This document shows, piece after piece, positions 43,867 to 52,295 of a DNA stretch of 64,000 bases. This DNA is from an uncultured Lachnospiraceae bacterium (GTDB taxonomy: Bacteria > Bacillota > Clostridia > Lachnospirales > Lachnospiraceae), in the NCBI GenBank assembly GCA_947630805.1, contig CANRIV010000006.1, positions 54,980-118,979 of the forward strand, written 5' to 3'. Within the stretch, counting starts at the first letter, position 1; the number at the start of each line of letters is the position of its first letter. The notes beneath the pieces were generated by a model. That model ran no database searches. It had not been told where the DNA came from and saw only the letters and a list, made by a program, of their open reading frames with translations. The position numbers and the translations under genes were made by a program.

Positions 43867-44841
43867 CTATCTGCCCCCTTTCCTTTTTACCACACCAAAC
43901 GCTCTCGGTACGGACCATTTTTCAATCAGAGGCACCAATAAGTTGCAGAAAATAATGGCATAGGAGACGCCCTCGGCCGTATTTCCAAACACTCTGAAAA
44001 CAGCGGTCAGAACTCCCAGACAAATTCCAAATATGTATCTTCCACGCTTTGTAATAGGAGAGGTCGTATAATCTGTCGCCATAAAAAAGGCTCCAAAAAT
44101 CAATCCCCCGCCACAGAGATGCGTAAGCAGAAATTGTATGTCCTGATTTCCGGAAAATAGCATAATACATACAGAGAAAACGGCAAGATAGGTAAGCGGA
44201 ATTCTCAAATCAATAACTTTTTTAATAACCAGATAAAGTGCTCCCAGTAGTAAAGCTGCTATGCTGGTCTCGCCAATGGTCCCCGCATGATTTCCCAAAA
44301 ACATATCCAGCAGGGACGCTGAACTTTCTCCCACATTTTTTAGTGCCGTCAGCGGTGTAGCGGATGTCGCAGCATCTATCCTTGTAACATCTGTAGGATA
44401 AAAAGCCGTCATATCACCTGCAAAAGACAAAACAAGAAAACATCTTGCGCCAAGTGCAGGATTCATGAAATTCTGTCCCAGTCCACCAAACAACTGCTTC
44501 ACAATTATGATGGCAAACGCACTACCAAGTGCGGCTTTCCAGTAAGGAAACGTTGCCGGAAGATTCAAAGCCAGTATCATACCAGTCACTACTGCGCTAT
44601 AATCAAAAATTGTCACTTCCATGTCGGTAATTTTTTCATAAATATATTCTGAGGCCACGCACGTAATGACTGTAATAAGGATTAATATTGCTGAATGTAT
44701 TCCGTATTTTATCCCGAATAAATGATTATAATTATAGATTCCAAAAATAGATGTCGGAAGTAATGCAATAATAACGTCCCGCATAATAGACTGTGTCGTC
44801 ATTTTTGCTTTGACATGCGGGCTGGACGATACATGATACAT
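43867..44841 (-). CDS. rnfD: Rnf complex subunit RnfD, FMN-binding membrane protein
   Basis: 324 residues with about eight membrane helices of the NqrB/RnfD family. The FMN attachment motif is SATPLTAL (near residue 175), and LFGGLGQNFMNPALGARCFL and MATDYTTSPITKRGRYIFG are family signatures. It forms part of the ion-translocating core that couples ferredoxin:NAD oxidoreduction to Na+ or H+ transport. It starts 13 bases after rnfC. Confidence 0.97.
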   Translation of the reverse strand: MYHVSSSPHVKAKMTTQSIMRDVIIALLPTSIFGIYNYNHLFGIKYGIHSAILILITVITCVASEYIYEKITDMEVTIFDYSAVVTGMILALNLPATFPYWKAALGSAFAIIIVKQLFGGLGQNFMNPALGARCFLVLSFAGDMTAFYPTDVTRIDAATSATPLTALKNVGESSASLLDMFLGNHAGTIGETSIAALLLGALYLVIKKVIDLRIPLTYLAVFSVCIMLFSGNQDIQFLLTHLCGGGLIFGAFFMATDYTTSPITKRGRYIFGICLGVLTAVFRVFGNTAEGVSYAIIFCNLLVPLIEKWSVPRAFGVVKRKGGR

Positions 44842-44854
44842 AATTTCTTCACTC

Positions 44855-46168
44855 TTACCCTTTCCGGCGTGCTGCCTGTACTTTTCGTTTCATGGTCCTA
44901 ACTGACTGGGTAATATTTCTATTGGCCGGACAGTTATAATTACATGTTCCACACTCAATACATTCCATTCCATATAATCTGACAAACATTTCCATATCGT
45001 CTGCATCAGCCGCCTGCGCCAATTTGGCACAAATCAGGCCTTCCGGACAAACCTGGGCACATTTTCCACAGTTGAGACAGTTTGTCATATGCGCATGGGT
45101 TACAAAATCCTTTTGAAATGCCAAAAATGCTGAAGAGCCTTTCGTGACAGGAACATCCAGTGTGAACATTGCCTGCCCCATCATCGGTCCGCCTGACAGT
45201 ATTTTTTCTACTCCTTCTTTCAGACCGCCTGCCTCTTCCACAAGTCTTGCATGGCTCGTGCCAAAGGGTACTTCTAAATTGCAGGGACTATGAACACCAT
45301 CGCCGGATACTGTAACAATTCTCTCTGTCAGTGGTTTTCCCAATTTAACAGCACGGTAAATATTGTATACAGTATCTACATTATCCACAATACATCCCGC
45401 ATCGGCAGGAAGCATTGCAGAATTTATTTTTCTTTTTGTGATAGCATATATGATATGCCGCTCAGACCCCTGTGGATATTTTGTTTTCAACGCAGCGACT
45501 TCAATTTTTTCCTCATTCTCTGTTAATTTTTTGAGATTCTCTATCACATCCGGTTTATTATTTTCTACTGCTATTATCCCTCTGGCATTTGGAAAAAGCT
45601 CAAGTATAATCTTTAAGCCTTCCATAACTTCTTTGGGCTGTTCCATCAGTCTTCTATAATCAGAAGTAATATAAGGCTCACACTCTGCTGCATTTACAAT
45701 TACATATTCTATTGCATTATCATCTTTCGGTGTAAGTTTGACATGCGTAGGAAAGCAGGCGCCTCCCATTCCCACAACGCCGGCCTCTTTTATCGCCTCT
45801 CGTATATACTCTTTCGTCAGAGTCTCTGGTACGGGCTTTGACTGATATGTATCATACAAATTATCATTTTCAATAATAATGGACAGCACTTTGCTTCCAT
45901 TTACGCTCAGGCGCTGTTCTATCTTTTGAACAGTTCCTGAAACAGAAGAATGTATATTGGCAGAAACAAAACCTTGTGCCTTTGCAATGAGTTCTCCTTT
46001 CAGAACTCTCTGTCCCGCTTCCACAGTCGGTAGTGCTAAGGCGCCAATATGCTGTGATACAGGAATTACTATTTCATTTCCCGGCTCAATTTTCCTTACA
46101 GCCATATTCTTTGAAAGTTCTTTCCCGTCGTAAGGGTGAACACCACCTTTAAATGTTAGAACAGACAT
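44855..46168 (-). CDS. rnfC: Rnf complex subunit RnfC (NADH-binding)
   Basis: 437 residues. The N-terminal GGVHPYDGKELSKN start, a biotin-like barrel region and the NADH/FMN-binding GVVGMGGACFPTHVKL are followed by two 4Fe-4S motifs, CLNCGKCAQVCPEG and CIECGTCNYNCPANR. It oxidises or reduces NAD(H) on the cytosolic side. First gene of the rnfCDGEAB operon, with GAGGGG before the ATG and a promoter upstream. Confidence 0.97.
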   Translation of the reverse strand: MSVLTFKGGVHPYDGKELSKNMAVRKIEPGNEIVIPVSQHIGALALPTVEAGQRVLKGELIAKAQGFVSANIHSSVSGTVQKIEQRLSVNGSKVLSIIIENDNLYDTYQSKPVPETLTKEYIREAIKEAGVVGMGGACFPTHVKLTPKDDNAIEYVIVNAAECEPYITSDYRRLMEQPKEVMEGLKIILELFPNARGIIAVENNKPDVIENLKKLTENEEKIEVAALKTKYPQGSERHIIYAITKRKINSAMLPADAGCIVDNVDTVYNIYRAVKLGKPLTERIVTVSGDGVHSPCNLEVPFGTSHARLVEEAGGLKEGVEKILSGGPMMGQAMFTLDVPVTKGSSAFLAFQKDFVTHAHMTNCLNCGKCAQVCPEGLICAKLAQAADADDMEMFVRLYGMECIECGTCNYNCPANRNITQSVRTMKRKVQAARRKG

Positions 46169-46204
46169 TTTTTTGCCCCTCTCTTTTTTTATTACACTCT
46201 TATT

Positions 46205-46233
46205 ATATTAATACTTTTCGACATTTTCTTCAA
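46205..46233 (-). promoter_or_regulatory. rnf operon promoter
   Basis: On the minus strand TTGAAG (46228-46233) and TAATAT (46205-46210) are 17 bases apart, about 35 bases before rnfC. It is divergent from the exonuclease gene at 46362. Confidence 0.65.
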
Positions 46234-46349
46234 TGTAAATGACACCCAATTCTTTCTTTTTTTATTTTATTTTATATTATTTTTGCTGAATAAAATAAAC
46301 TTTCACTGGTTTCAAAAATAATTTTCTCTTCTTTTTTATGATTTTATGT

Positions 46350-46355
46350 TAATAT
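46350..46355 (+). promoter_or_regulatory. -10 box suggesting a leaderless transcript
   Basis: TAATAT with an upstream TG (extended -10, TGTTAATAT) ends 6 bases before the ATG at 46362, so the start point would be at or next to that A. No Shine-Dalgarno exists there. No good -35 was seen. Confidence 0.35.
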
Positions 46356-46361
46356 ATATTC

Positions 46362-47468
46362 ATGTTAGTGATAAAAAAGAAAGCAAATATTACAATCCAA
46401 TATCCTCTGGAAGAATTTGGCTCTTTAGACAAAATTCTTTTCTTTGATATAGAGACGACCGGATTTTCCAGACAATACTGCAGCATCTATTTGATTGGCT
46501 GCATGTATTTTCACGGAACTGTACCTATGTACGCCCAATGGCTGGCAGAAAACTTTAACGAAGAGGCCAATATCCTAATGGCGTTTCACAAATTTATTCA
46601 GTCGTTTGACACGATTATTCATTTCAATGGCAACAGTTTTGATATTCCTTTTTTGATGGAACGGGGAAAAAAATATAATCTTGACCTGTCATTTGACCGC
46701 TTTCAAAGCATTGATATCTATCGTCCGCTTGCCAGATTAAATCATATCCTCAAATTAGAAAATCAAAAACAAAAAACTTTTGAAAAATTTTTAAATATAA
46801 AACGCACGGACCCATTTTCCGGAGGGGATTTGATTGAAGTATACAAACACTTTGTAGAATCTAAAGATCAACGATTGATAGTTCCGCTTCTTTTGCACAA
46901 CATGGAAGATGTACTTAGCATGGGAAGTTTGATATCGCTGTTTGCCATATCCGATTTGTTTCAAAAAAAATTTACGGTTTCTGATTTTCAGATCTGCACC
47001 TGCAAAGATATGGAAGGAAATCCTTACAGAGAACTTCGTATTCAGATGGCACTGCAGCACTCTGTTCCCACTCCACTATCTTATTACTACAACAACATTT
47101 ATTTTAGGGCAGAAAAGGAGACTTTCCATCTGTCTGTAAAAATACAGTCCGGAGAATACAAATATTATTTTACAGATTATAAAAATTACTATTATCTTCC
47201 AGTGGAAGACAGAGCAATTCATAAAAGCGTAGGACAATTCGTCAATGCCTCATTTCGCAGACAGGCAACTTCTTCCACCTGCTATGAAAAAGTTTCCGGA
47301 GAATTTCTTCCGTTTTTTCATGCAGACAGTTCTGTTTTTGACATTATTTTTAAAGAAAATATCAAGGATAAGCATGGCTTTATTTTGTTAGACACCATAA
47401 ATGAACGCACAATTTTTGAATATGCGTGTGAAATAATTGATTATTTGAAAAAAACTCCTCCTAAGTAG
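46362..47468 (+). CDS. RNase H-like exonuclease domain protein (YprB-type)
   Basis: 368 residues. The DEDD exonuclease motifs are in FFDIETTGFS (Asp/Glu), HFNGNSFDIPFL and LLLHNMEDVLSM, as in the ribonuclease_H_2 family represented by B. subtilis YprB. The C-terminal half has no recognisable domain. It should be a 3'-5' exonuclease or nucleic-acid-processing enzyme; the substrate is unknown. The ATG has no Shine-Dalgarno and may be leaderless. It ends just before a shared terminator. Confidence 0.82.
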   Translation: MLVIKKKANITIQYPLEEFGSLDKILFFDIETTGFSRQYCSIYLIGCMYFHGTVPMYAQWLAENFNEEANILMAFHKFIQSFDTIIHFNGNSFDIPFLMERGKKYNLDLSFDRFQSIDIYRPLARLNHILKLENQKQKTFEKFLNIKRTDPFSGGDLIEVYKHFVESKDQRLIVPLLLHNMEDVLSMGSLISLFAISDLFQKKFTVSDFQICTCKDMEGNPYRELRIQMALQHSVPTPLSYYYNNIYFRAEKETFHLSVKIQSGEYKYYFTDYKNYYYLPVEDRAIHKSVGQFVNASFRRQATSSTCYEKVSGEFLPFFHADSSVFDIIFKENIKDKHGFILLDTINERTIFEYACEIIDYLKKTPPK

Positions 47469-47475
47469 CAATAAA

Positions 47476-47510
47476 AGAAAGAGACCCACAATTACGTGAG
47501 TCTCTTTTTT
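47476..47510. terminator. Bidirectional terminator (exonuclease gene / SASP gene)
   Basis: AAAGAGAC (47478-47485) and GTCTCTTT (47500-47507) pair, extended inward by CAC/GTG, with a T-run on the right and an A-run on the left. Confidence 0.85.
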
Positions 47511-47536
47511 GTCATTATTTAAGACTTTTTGAGTTG

Positions 47537-47737
47537 TTATTTACCACTCATCTGTCTTTCCTGAGCTTCAATCATTTTCTTAACCATCTGTCCACCAACA
47601 GATCCTGCCTGAGCGGATGTTAAGTTACCATTGTAACCATCTGTAAGCTGAACGCCAACTTCTGAAGCACATTCCATTTTGAATCTGTTCATAGCGCTCT
47701 TTGCCTCAGGTACGTTTACCTTGTTTGAACTACTCAT
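47537..47737 (-). CDS. Alpha/beta-type small acid-soluble spore protein
   Basis: 66 residues with the SASP pattern: a GPR cleavage region KMECASEVGV and the conserved C-terminal stretch NGNLTSAQAGSVGGQMVKKMI. Such proteins coat spore DNA and protect it from UV and heat, then are degraded at germination. GGAGG is 10 bases before the ATG and a sigma-G-type promoter is visible upstream. It marks the organism as an endospore former. Confidence 0.97.
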   Translation of the reverse strand: MSSSNKVNVPEAKSAMNRFKMECASEVGVQLTDGYNGNLTSAQAGSVGGQMVKKMIEAQERQMSGK

Positions 47738-47809
47738 TTTTACTACCTCCGTTATTTATTAAGAGAATATTGTTGTAACCAACCTTCAATTGAATTTTTG
47801 TTACAATAG

Positions 47810-47838
47810 TATTATGTGAAAATTCAAACGTAATAAAC
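47810..47838 (-). promoter_or_regulatory. Candidate sigma-G promoter of the SASP gene
   Basis: On the minus strand CATAATA (47810-47816) fits the sigma-G -10 consensus, and GTTTATT (47832-47838) lies 15 bases upstream, the same geometry as the spoVAF site. The leader would be about 65 bases. Confidence 0.45.
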
Positions 47839-47887
47839 TGGTAAGTTGTTGTTGATTTGTCATTTTTTGAAAAATCAGCGTTAAAAT

Positions 47888-48823
47888 TTATTTTGCAATC
47901 TTAATATTCTTTTTCACCGCTTTGCTGTAAACTTCTCTTCCGGCAAAATTGGTCTTGTATGTTCTGACTTTAAAATAGTATTTCTTTCCGGCTTTGAGTT
48001 TTTTAATTGTTACCGTTGGTTTCTTTGTGTATTTATATTTTGAATTACTCTCGGTCATTTTTTTCTTAGTAGAATATGTAATCTCGTAATGTATGCCCTT
48101 TGCTTTCTTTAATTTCAGTACAACTGTTCCTTTTTTTCCGGTAATTTTCTTAACTTTTAATGATTTGATTTTTGGTTTTTTTACCTGATTTAATTTCTTT
48201 ATCGTATTTTTTACTTTATCGGCAGTCTGATTTTTATCTGTCGTAGCAAAAATGACTGTTTTCTTGTTCATTGACAGGTTAAAGGTGACCTTATTTGGGT
48301 TATCCGTAGCTATTACACCAGTACTGGAGACTACAGGAGCTGAAAATTCCACAATATATTTGATTGTGTATACGCTGTTTGGATTATATGACATCATTGC
48401 CATTGCCCCCATATCTTCTTCCGCCATGCCCGCCGAAAAATCTACTACGCCATAAACGGTATCTTTTGTCGCATAAATATCACTTCCAGTACCCACATAT
48501 GTAGTCAATGTCTCAGAAAGCTTTCCTGCGCTTACATTTTCTTCTGTATAAATCTGATAGTATTCTTTTCCATCATCTTTTTTAATTAAGTTATATTTCA
48601 TATTTGGATCTTCCGCGGCAGACATTTTTAAAATTTCTTCCGGATTCGTATAACCTAGATTCTTATAAGTAGAATCAAATGCAGTTTTTTCTATTTCGAC
48701 GATTTCCGTCATTTTTGCACTTCCGTCATTGTTAATTTTTGTCGTCAATTCTGCTGTTGCGCAGCCTGTAAAAACCATCACAATCATCAGCATCAATGCT
48801 GTTATTTTTGTTACTCTTTTCAT
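47888..48823 (-). CDS. Lipoprotein with C-terminal fibronectin type III-like domain
   Basis: 311 residues. The signal MKRVTKITALMLMIVMVFTGC ends in a lipobox with Cys21. The N-terminal domain (TTKINNDGSAKMTEIVEIEKTAF) resembles LppM-like lipoprotein domains; the function is unknown. A lysine-rich C-terminal fibronectin-like repeat (KAGKKYYFKVRTYK) is closely related in style to the C-terminus of the protein at 54441. It is expected on the outer membrane face or cell wall. It is a separate unit from the transglutaminase gene upstream. Confidence 0.72.
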   Translation of the reverse strand: MKRVTKITALMLMIVMVFTGCATAELTTKINNDGSAKMTEIVEIEKTAFDSTYKNLGYTNPEEILKMSAAEDPNMKYNLIKKDDGKEYYQIYTEENVSAGKLSETLTTYVGTGSDIYATKDTVYGVVDFSAGMAEEDMGAMAMMSYNPNSVYTIKYIVEFSAPVVSSTGVIATDNPNKVTFNLSMNKKTVIFATTDKNQTADKVKNTIKKLNQVKKPKIKSLKVKKITGKKGTVVLKLKKAKGIHYEITYSTKKKMTESNSKYKYTKKPTVTIKKLKAGKKYYFKVRTYKTNFAGREVYSKAVKKNIKIAK

Positions 48824-48883
48824 TTTTACCCTCCCTTAAACAATATATCACAATTTTATCACATTTAAACGATTTTTCAAGTA

Positions 48884-49816
48884 TTACATATATCCATTTT
48901 TTGCAAGTTTAGGCAAATCAAAAAACCCTTTTCCTGCCAAATCTAATCGCTGGCTATCTTCTTTATGCGTTTTTTTCATCATTTTTTTGCCACACAAAAT
49001 CCATTTTCCTTTTTTCTTCGGATTCGTATCGTTCCATGTCGTATCCACGGCATACCATTTCTTTTTTATTCGCACCAGATTCCAGGCATGTTCTTCCATA
49101 GCATGACTTCCGGTATATGTATAACCTTTATTCAACATACATGGTATCCCGTATTCATCACAGAGAATTTTAAATGCAGCGGCATAGCCATCACAGACAG
49201 CCTTTTTTTTAATAAACACGCCATAAGCATTGTGCAGATATTCATATTTTGTCTGTGCACTTTTTCCATGTTTTTTATCATATGACGTATTCCTGCAAAT
49301 CCATTGATTTATCGCCTGAACGATTTTAGCTTTTCCTTTTTTCTTGCCTATCATTTTATTTATCTTATTTACTGCCCGTTTCACTGCGCGGTTAAATGCG
49401 CGGATATCTTTCGTCTGATGTGGCGTATTGCTGTGCGTCTTAACAGTAATAGAATCTACTGTCCCTCTGTTCCACATTCCACCAAGGGTTTGATCCTGTC
49501 CCATAATATCTATCTTCATCGTTTTTACCCAATAATATTGTGGTTTGTCATTGACAAGTGCAGAATAAATTTTTTGTATAGTTTCTGTGTATTCCTGTTG
49601 CAACTCATTGGAAGTTTTATCATAAGAGACAACATTCCATAAGATATTGTAGGAATCATCTCTTTGCAGGCGGTAAAAATATTCATAGAAATTATCATAA
49701 ATTTCCTGTTCTTTTTTACTGAGCTGGGATTTATAATCTGAAACTTCTGCGGCAGCCTGAAGCGGCTGTCCTATTGTCAAAAAAACGACCAGTAAAATAA
49801 CACCTATTTTTTTCAT
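48884..49816 (-). CDS. Secreted transglutaminase/protease-like domain protein
   Basis: 310 residues with a signal peptide (KKIGVILLVVFLTIGQPLQAAA). The transglutaminase core has Cys in KKAVCDGYAAAFKILC, His in EEHAWNLVRIKKKWY and Asp in AVDTTWND, so the triad is complete. Such proteins act on cell-surface proteins, but no substrate can be named. The preferred ATG at 49816 has AGGAG 11 bases upstream; a GTG at 49828 would overlap that site. The gene starts within 20 bases of the end of murF. Confidence 0.82.
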   Translation of the reverse strand: MKKIGVILLVVFLTIGQPLQAAAEVSDYKSQLSKKEQEIYDNFYEYFYRLQRDDSYNILWNVVSYDKTSNELQQEYTETIQKIYSALVNDKPQYYWVKTMKIDIMGQDQTLGGMWNRGTVDSITVKTHSNTPHQTKDIRAFNRAVKRAVNKINKMIGKKKGKAKIVQAINQWICRNTSYDKKHGKSAQTKYEYLHNAYGVFIKKKAVCDGYAAAFKILCDEYGIPCMLNKGYTYTGSHAMEEHAWNLVRIKKKWYAVDTTWNDTNPKKKGKWILCGKKMMKKTHKEDSQRLDLAGKGFFDLPKLAKNGYM

Positions 49817-49832
49817 ATCGTCCGGCACTCCT

Positions 49833-51203
49833 TTAATGTTTTGTTTCCAGAGTCTCTACAATCGTATAAAATTTCATGCCATTCGAAGCTTTTATCAGTA
49901 CCGTATCTCCTTTTTGCAACAGATGAAAAATATCTTCTTTTTCAAATGCTTCTTTCGTAGCAAAATAAAGCACCTCTCCGTTATTTTCTTTTACACCTTC
50001 TGCGATATATTTTGATAATGTTCCAATACATATAATCAAATCAAGTTTTAATTTTCCTGCAATCTGACCTATTTTTCGATGCAGTAGTTCTTCTTCGGCT
50101 CCCAATTCAAACATATCACCTAATATGGCAATTTTTCTGCCTGTCGCCTGAGCAAGCACTTTGAGAGAAGCCTCCATGGACATCGGATTTGCATTATAAC
50201 AGTCATCAATTACTGTTATTCCATTTGACACAAAAATATGATTGCGCCCGCTGATTGCTTTTAATTTTCTGATTCCTGCATCAATCTGTTCAAAGTTCAT
50301 ATGAAAATGAATCCCCACGCACAATGCAGCCATAGCATTATATAACATGTGATATCCCGGAATCGGAATCATCGTCTCAAAAATTTTTTCTTTGTACTGA
50401 ATCTTAACTTTTGTTCCACAAACTCCCATTGCCTCATATTTCAGAATATTTACTTCACGATTGCTGTCAATTCCAAAAAATATCGGATGATTTCCATTAA
50501 CTTCCGTAATCTGTGCCAATTTGTCATCGTCCCCGTTAAGCACTACAAAACAGTCTTTTGACGCAAAATCAAACATTTCTGTCTTTGCCCGAAATACACC
50601 ATCCCGGTCTCCGAGATTTTCCAAATGGCACGTTCCGATATTTGTGATAACGCAGACATCCGGTTTTGCTACTTTTGCCAACCGGTGCATCTCCCCAAAA
50701 TCACTGATGCCCATTTCAACAACAGCAATTTCATGATTCTCTCTGATTTTCAAAATCGTAAGCGGCATACCGATTTCATTGTTATAATTTCCTTCTGTCT
50801 TTAATACACTGTATTTTTCTTCCAATACAGAAGCTATGATTTCCTTTGTACTTGTTTTTCCCACACTGCCGGTAATCCCTATAATCTTACAGGAAAGTTG
50901 TTCTCTGTAAAACTCTGCAATATCTTTTAAAGCTTTTCCCACGGATGAGACTTTTATGTATGGTCCACCGGCATCTTTCAGTTCTTTTTCTGTCAATGTA
51001 CATAGCGCCCCTTTTTCAAACACCTGAGGAATAAAATCATGGCCATCTACTTTGGCACCTACAAACGGCAGATATAAATCACCCGGAGAAATCAGGCGAC
51101 TGTCTTTTTCTACTCCTTGAATTTCACATTGTTTTAATTTTTCATCTCCCACATATACTCCATGACAGGCGAATGCAATATTTTCTAAAGTCATATTTTT
51201 CAT
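49833..51203 (-). CDS. murF: UDP-N-acetylmuramoyl-tripeptide-D-alanyl-D-alanine ligase MurF
   Basis: 456 residues from the chosen start. Mur ligase domains in order: N-terminal UDP-binding domain (VEKDSRLISPGDLYLPFVG), ATP-binding GITGSVGKTSTKE, catalytic NYNNEIGMPLTIL and VEMGISDFGEM, C-terminal VIDDCYNANPMSM and GDMFELG. It adds D-Ala-D-Ala to the muramyl tripeptide in the cytosol. GGAG lies 6 bases before 51203. It follows ddl by 44 bases, so the two enzymes that make and use D-Ala-D-Ala are co-transcribed. Confidence 0.96.
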   Translation of the reverse strand: MKNMTLENIAFACHGVYVGDEKLKQCEIQGVEKDSRLISPGDLYLPFVGAKVDGHDFIPQVFEKGALCTLTEKELKDAGGPYIKVSSVGKALKDIAEFYREQLSCKIIGITGSVGKTSTKEIIASVLEEKYSVLKTEGNYNNEIGMPLTILKIRENHEIAVVEMGISDFGEMHRLAKVAKPDVCVITNIGTCHLENLGDRDGVFRAKTEMFDFASKDCFVVLNGDDDKLAQITEVNGNHPIFFGIDSNREVNILKYEAMGVCGTKVKIQYKEKIFETMIPIPGYHMLYNAMAALCVGIHFHMNFEQIDAGIRKLKAISGRNHIFVSNGITVIDDCYNANPMSMEASLKVLAQATGRKIAILGDMFELGAEEELLHRKIGQIAGKLKLDLIICIGTLSKYIAEGVKENNGEVLYFATKEAFEKEDIFHLLQKGDTVLIKASNGMKFYTIVETLETKH

Positions 51204-51247
51204 AAACGCTCCACTCTGGCCCAAAATCCACCGGGCCGCTTTTATAA

Positions 51248-52273
51248 TTATTTTTCTAAGGACAAATTTACAATCATTTCACAGAGGCTTGGATAGTCAA
51301 TTCCGACTGCCCTTGCCTCATCTGGTATCAGACTGGTAGCAGTCATTCCCGGAAGCGTATTTACTTCCAGACAATACATATTCCCCTGAGAATCCATCAT
51401 AATATCAACACGGGCATACGGATTACATCCGATTGCACTGCATGCCGCTTCTGCCACCTGCTGCATCTTTTTGGTCGTTGTTTCATCCAGATTGGCCGGA
51501 CAAATATGATCCGTGGCACCTTCTTTATACTTATTATCATAATCATACCACCCCTCTTTTGGTATAATTTCAACGACCGGCAAAGCCTTCTCCTGAATCA
51601 CACCAACAGAAAATTCTCTTCCATCGATATAATCTTCAATTAATATCTGGTCATCTAAAGCAAAACAGATTTCCAATGCGCTCTCATAGTCTTCTTTTTC
51701 TTTGACCAGTACTACGCCCACGCTAGAGCCTCCATTACATGCCTTAACTACTACGGGCAGCTGCATATCATACTTGTCTAATTCCGTGCTTTCTCCCTTT
51801 TTTATCCACACGCTCTTTGCTGTCGGAATCCCTTTGACTGCAAAAATCTGTTTGGTAATTGCCTTATCCATTCCGATAGCACTGGCGAGATATCCACAAC
51901 CGGTATAGCGGATTCCAAACAAATCAAACACCGCCTGACATTTTCCATCCTCTCCGTTTTTCCCATGGAGTGCCATAAAGACAATATCCGCTTTTTGACA
52001 TAAAGCAAGTACATTTTCCCCAAAATAAGCTTTTCGGTTTTCCTGTGCTTCCTTTAACCCTACAGAAAGATTTTCTATTTTTTCTTTCTCCCGGTCCAAA
52101 TCATATTCCTGAACAGAATTTTCTAATAAATTTATTTCCTTCGTACCAAAAAATACATCAAGAAGCACTGCGTTATGCTTTTTTTTTCGCAATGCCCTGC
52201 ATACATGATAACCTGATTGAATGGAAACAGTTCGCTCTGAGCTGTTTCCTCCGCATAATACTACAATATTCAT
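51248..52273 (-). CDS. ddl: D-alanine-D-alanine ligase
   Basis: 341 residues of the ATP-grasp Ddl family. The start VVLCGGNSSERTVSIQSG has the conserved Glu-Arg, then LHGKNGEDGKCQAVFDLFGIRYTGCG, KACNGGSSVGVVLVK and VEVNTLPGMTATSLIP. It ligates two D-alanines for peptidoglycan. The family also includes D-Ala-D-Lac enzymes, but no vanH or vanX is near, so the normal role is more likely. It lies between recG and murF on the minus strand, with AGGAG before the ATG. Confidence 0.95.
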   Translation of the reverse strand: MNIVVLCGGNSSERTVSIQSGYHVCRALRKKKHNAVLLDVFFGTKEINLLENSVQEYDLDREKEKIENLSVGLKEAQENRKAYFGENVLALCQKADIVFMALHGKNGEDGKCQAVFDLFGIRYTGCGYLASAIGMDKAITKQIFAVKGIPTAKSVWIKKGESTELDKYDMQLPVVVKACNGGSSVGVVLVKEKEDYESALEICFALDDQILIEDYIDGREFSVGVIQEKALPVVEIIPKEGWYDYDNKYKEGATDHICPANLDETTTKKMQQVAEAACSAIGCNPYARVDIMMDSQGNMYCLEVNTLPGMTATSLIPDEARAVGIDYPSLCEMIVNLSLEK

Positions 52274-52295
52274 AAACTTCTCCTTTTTATCCCAT

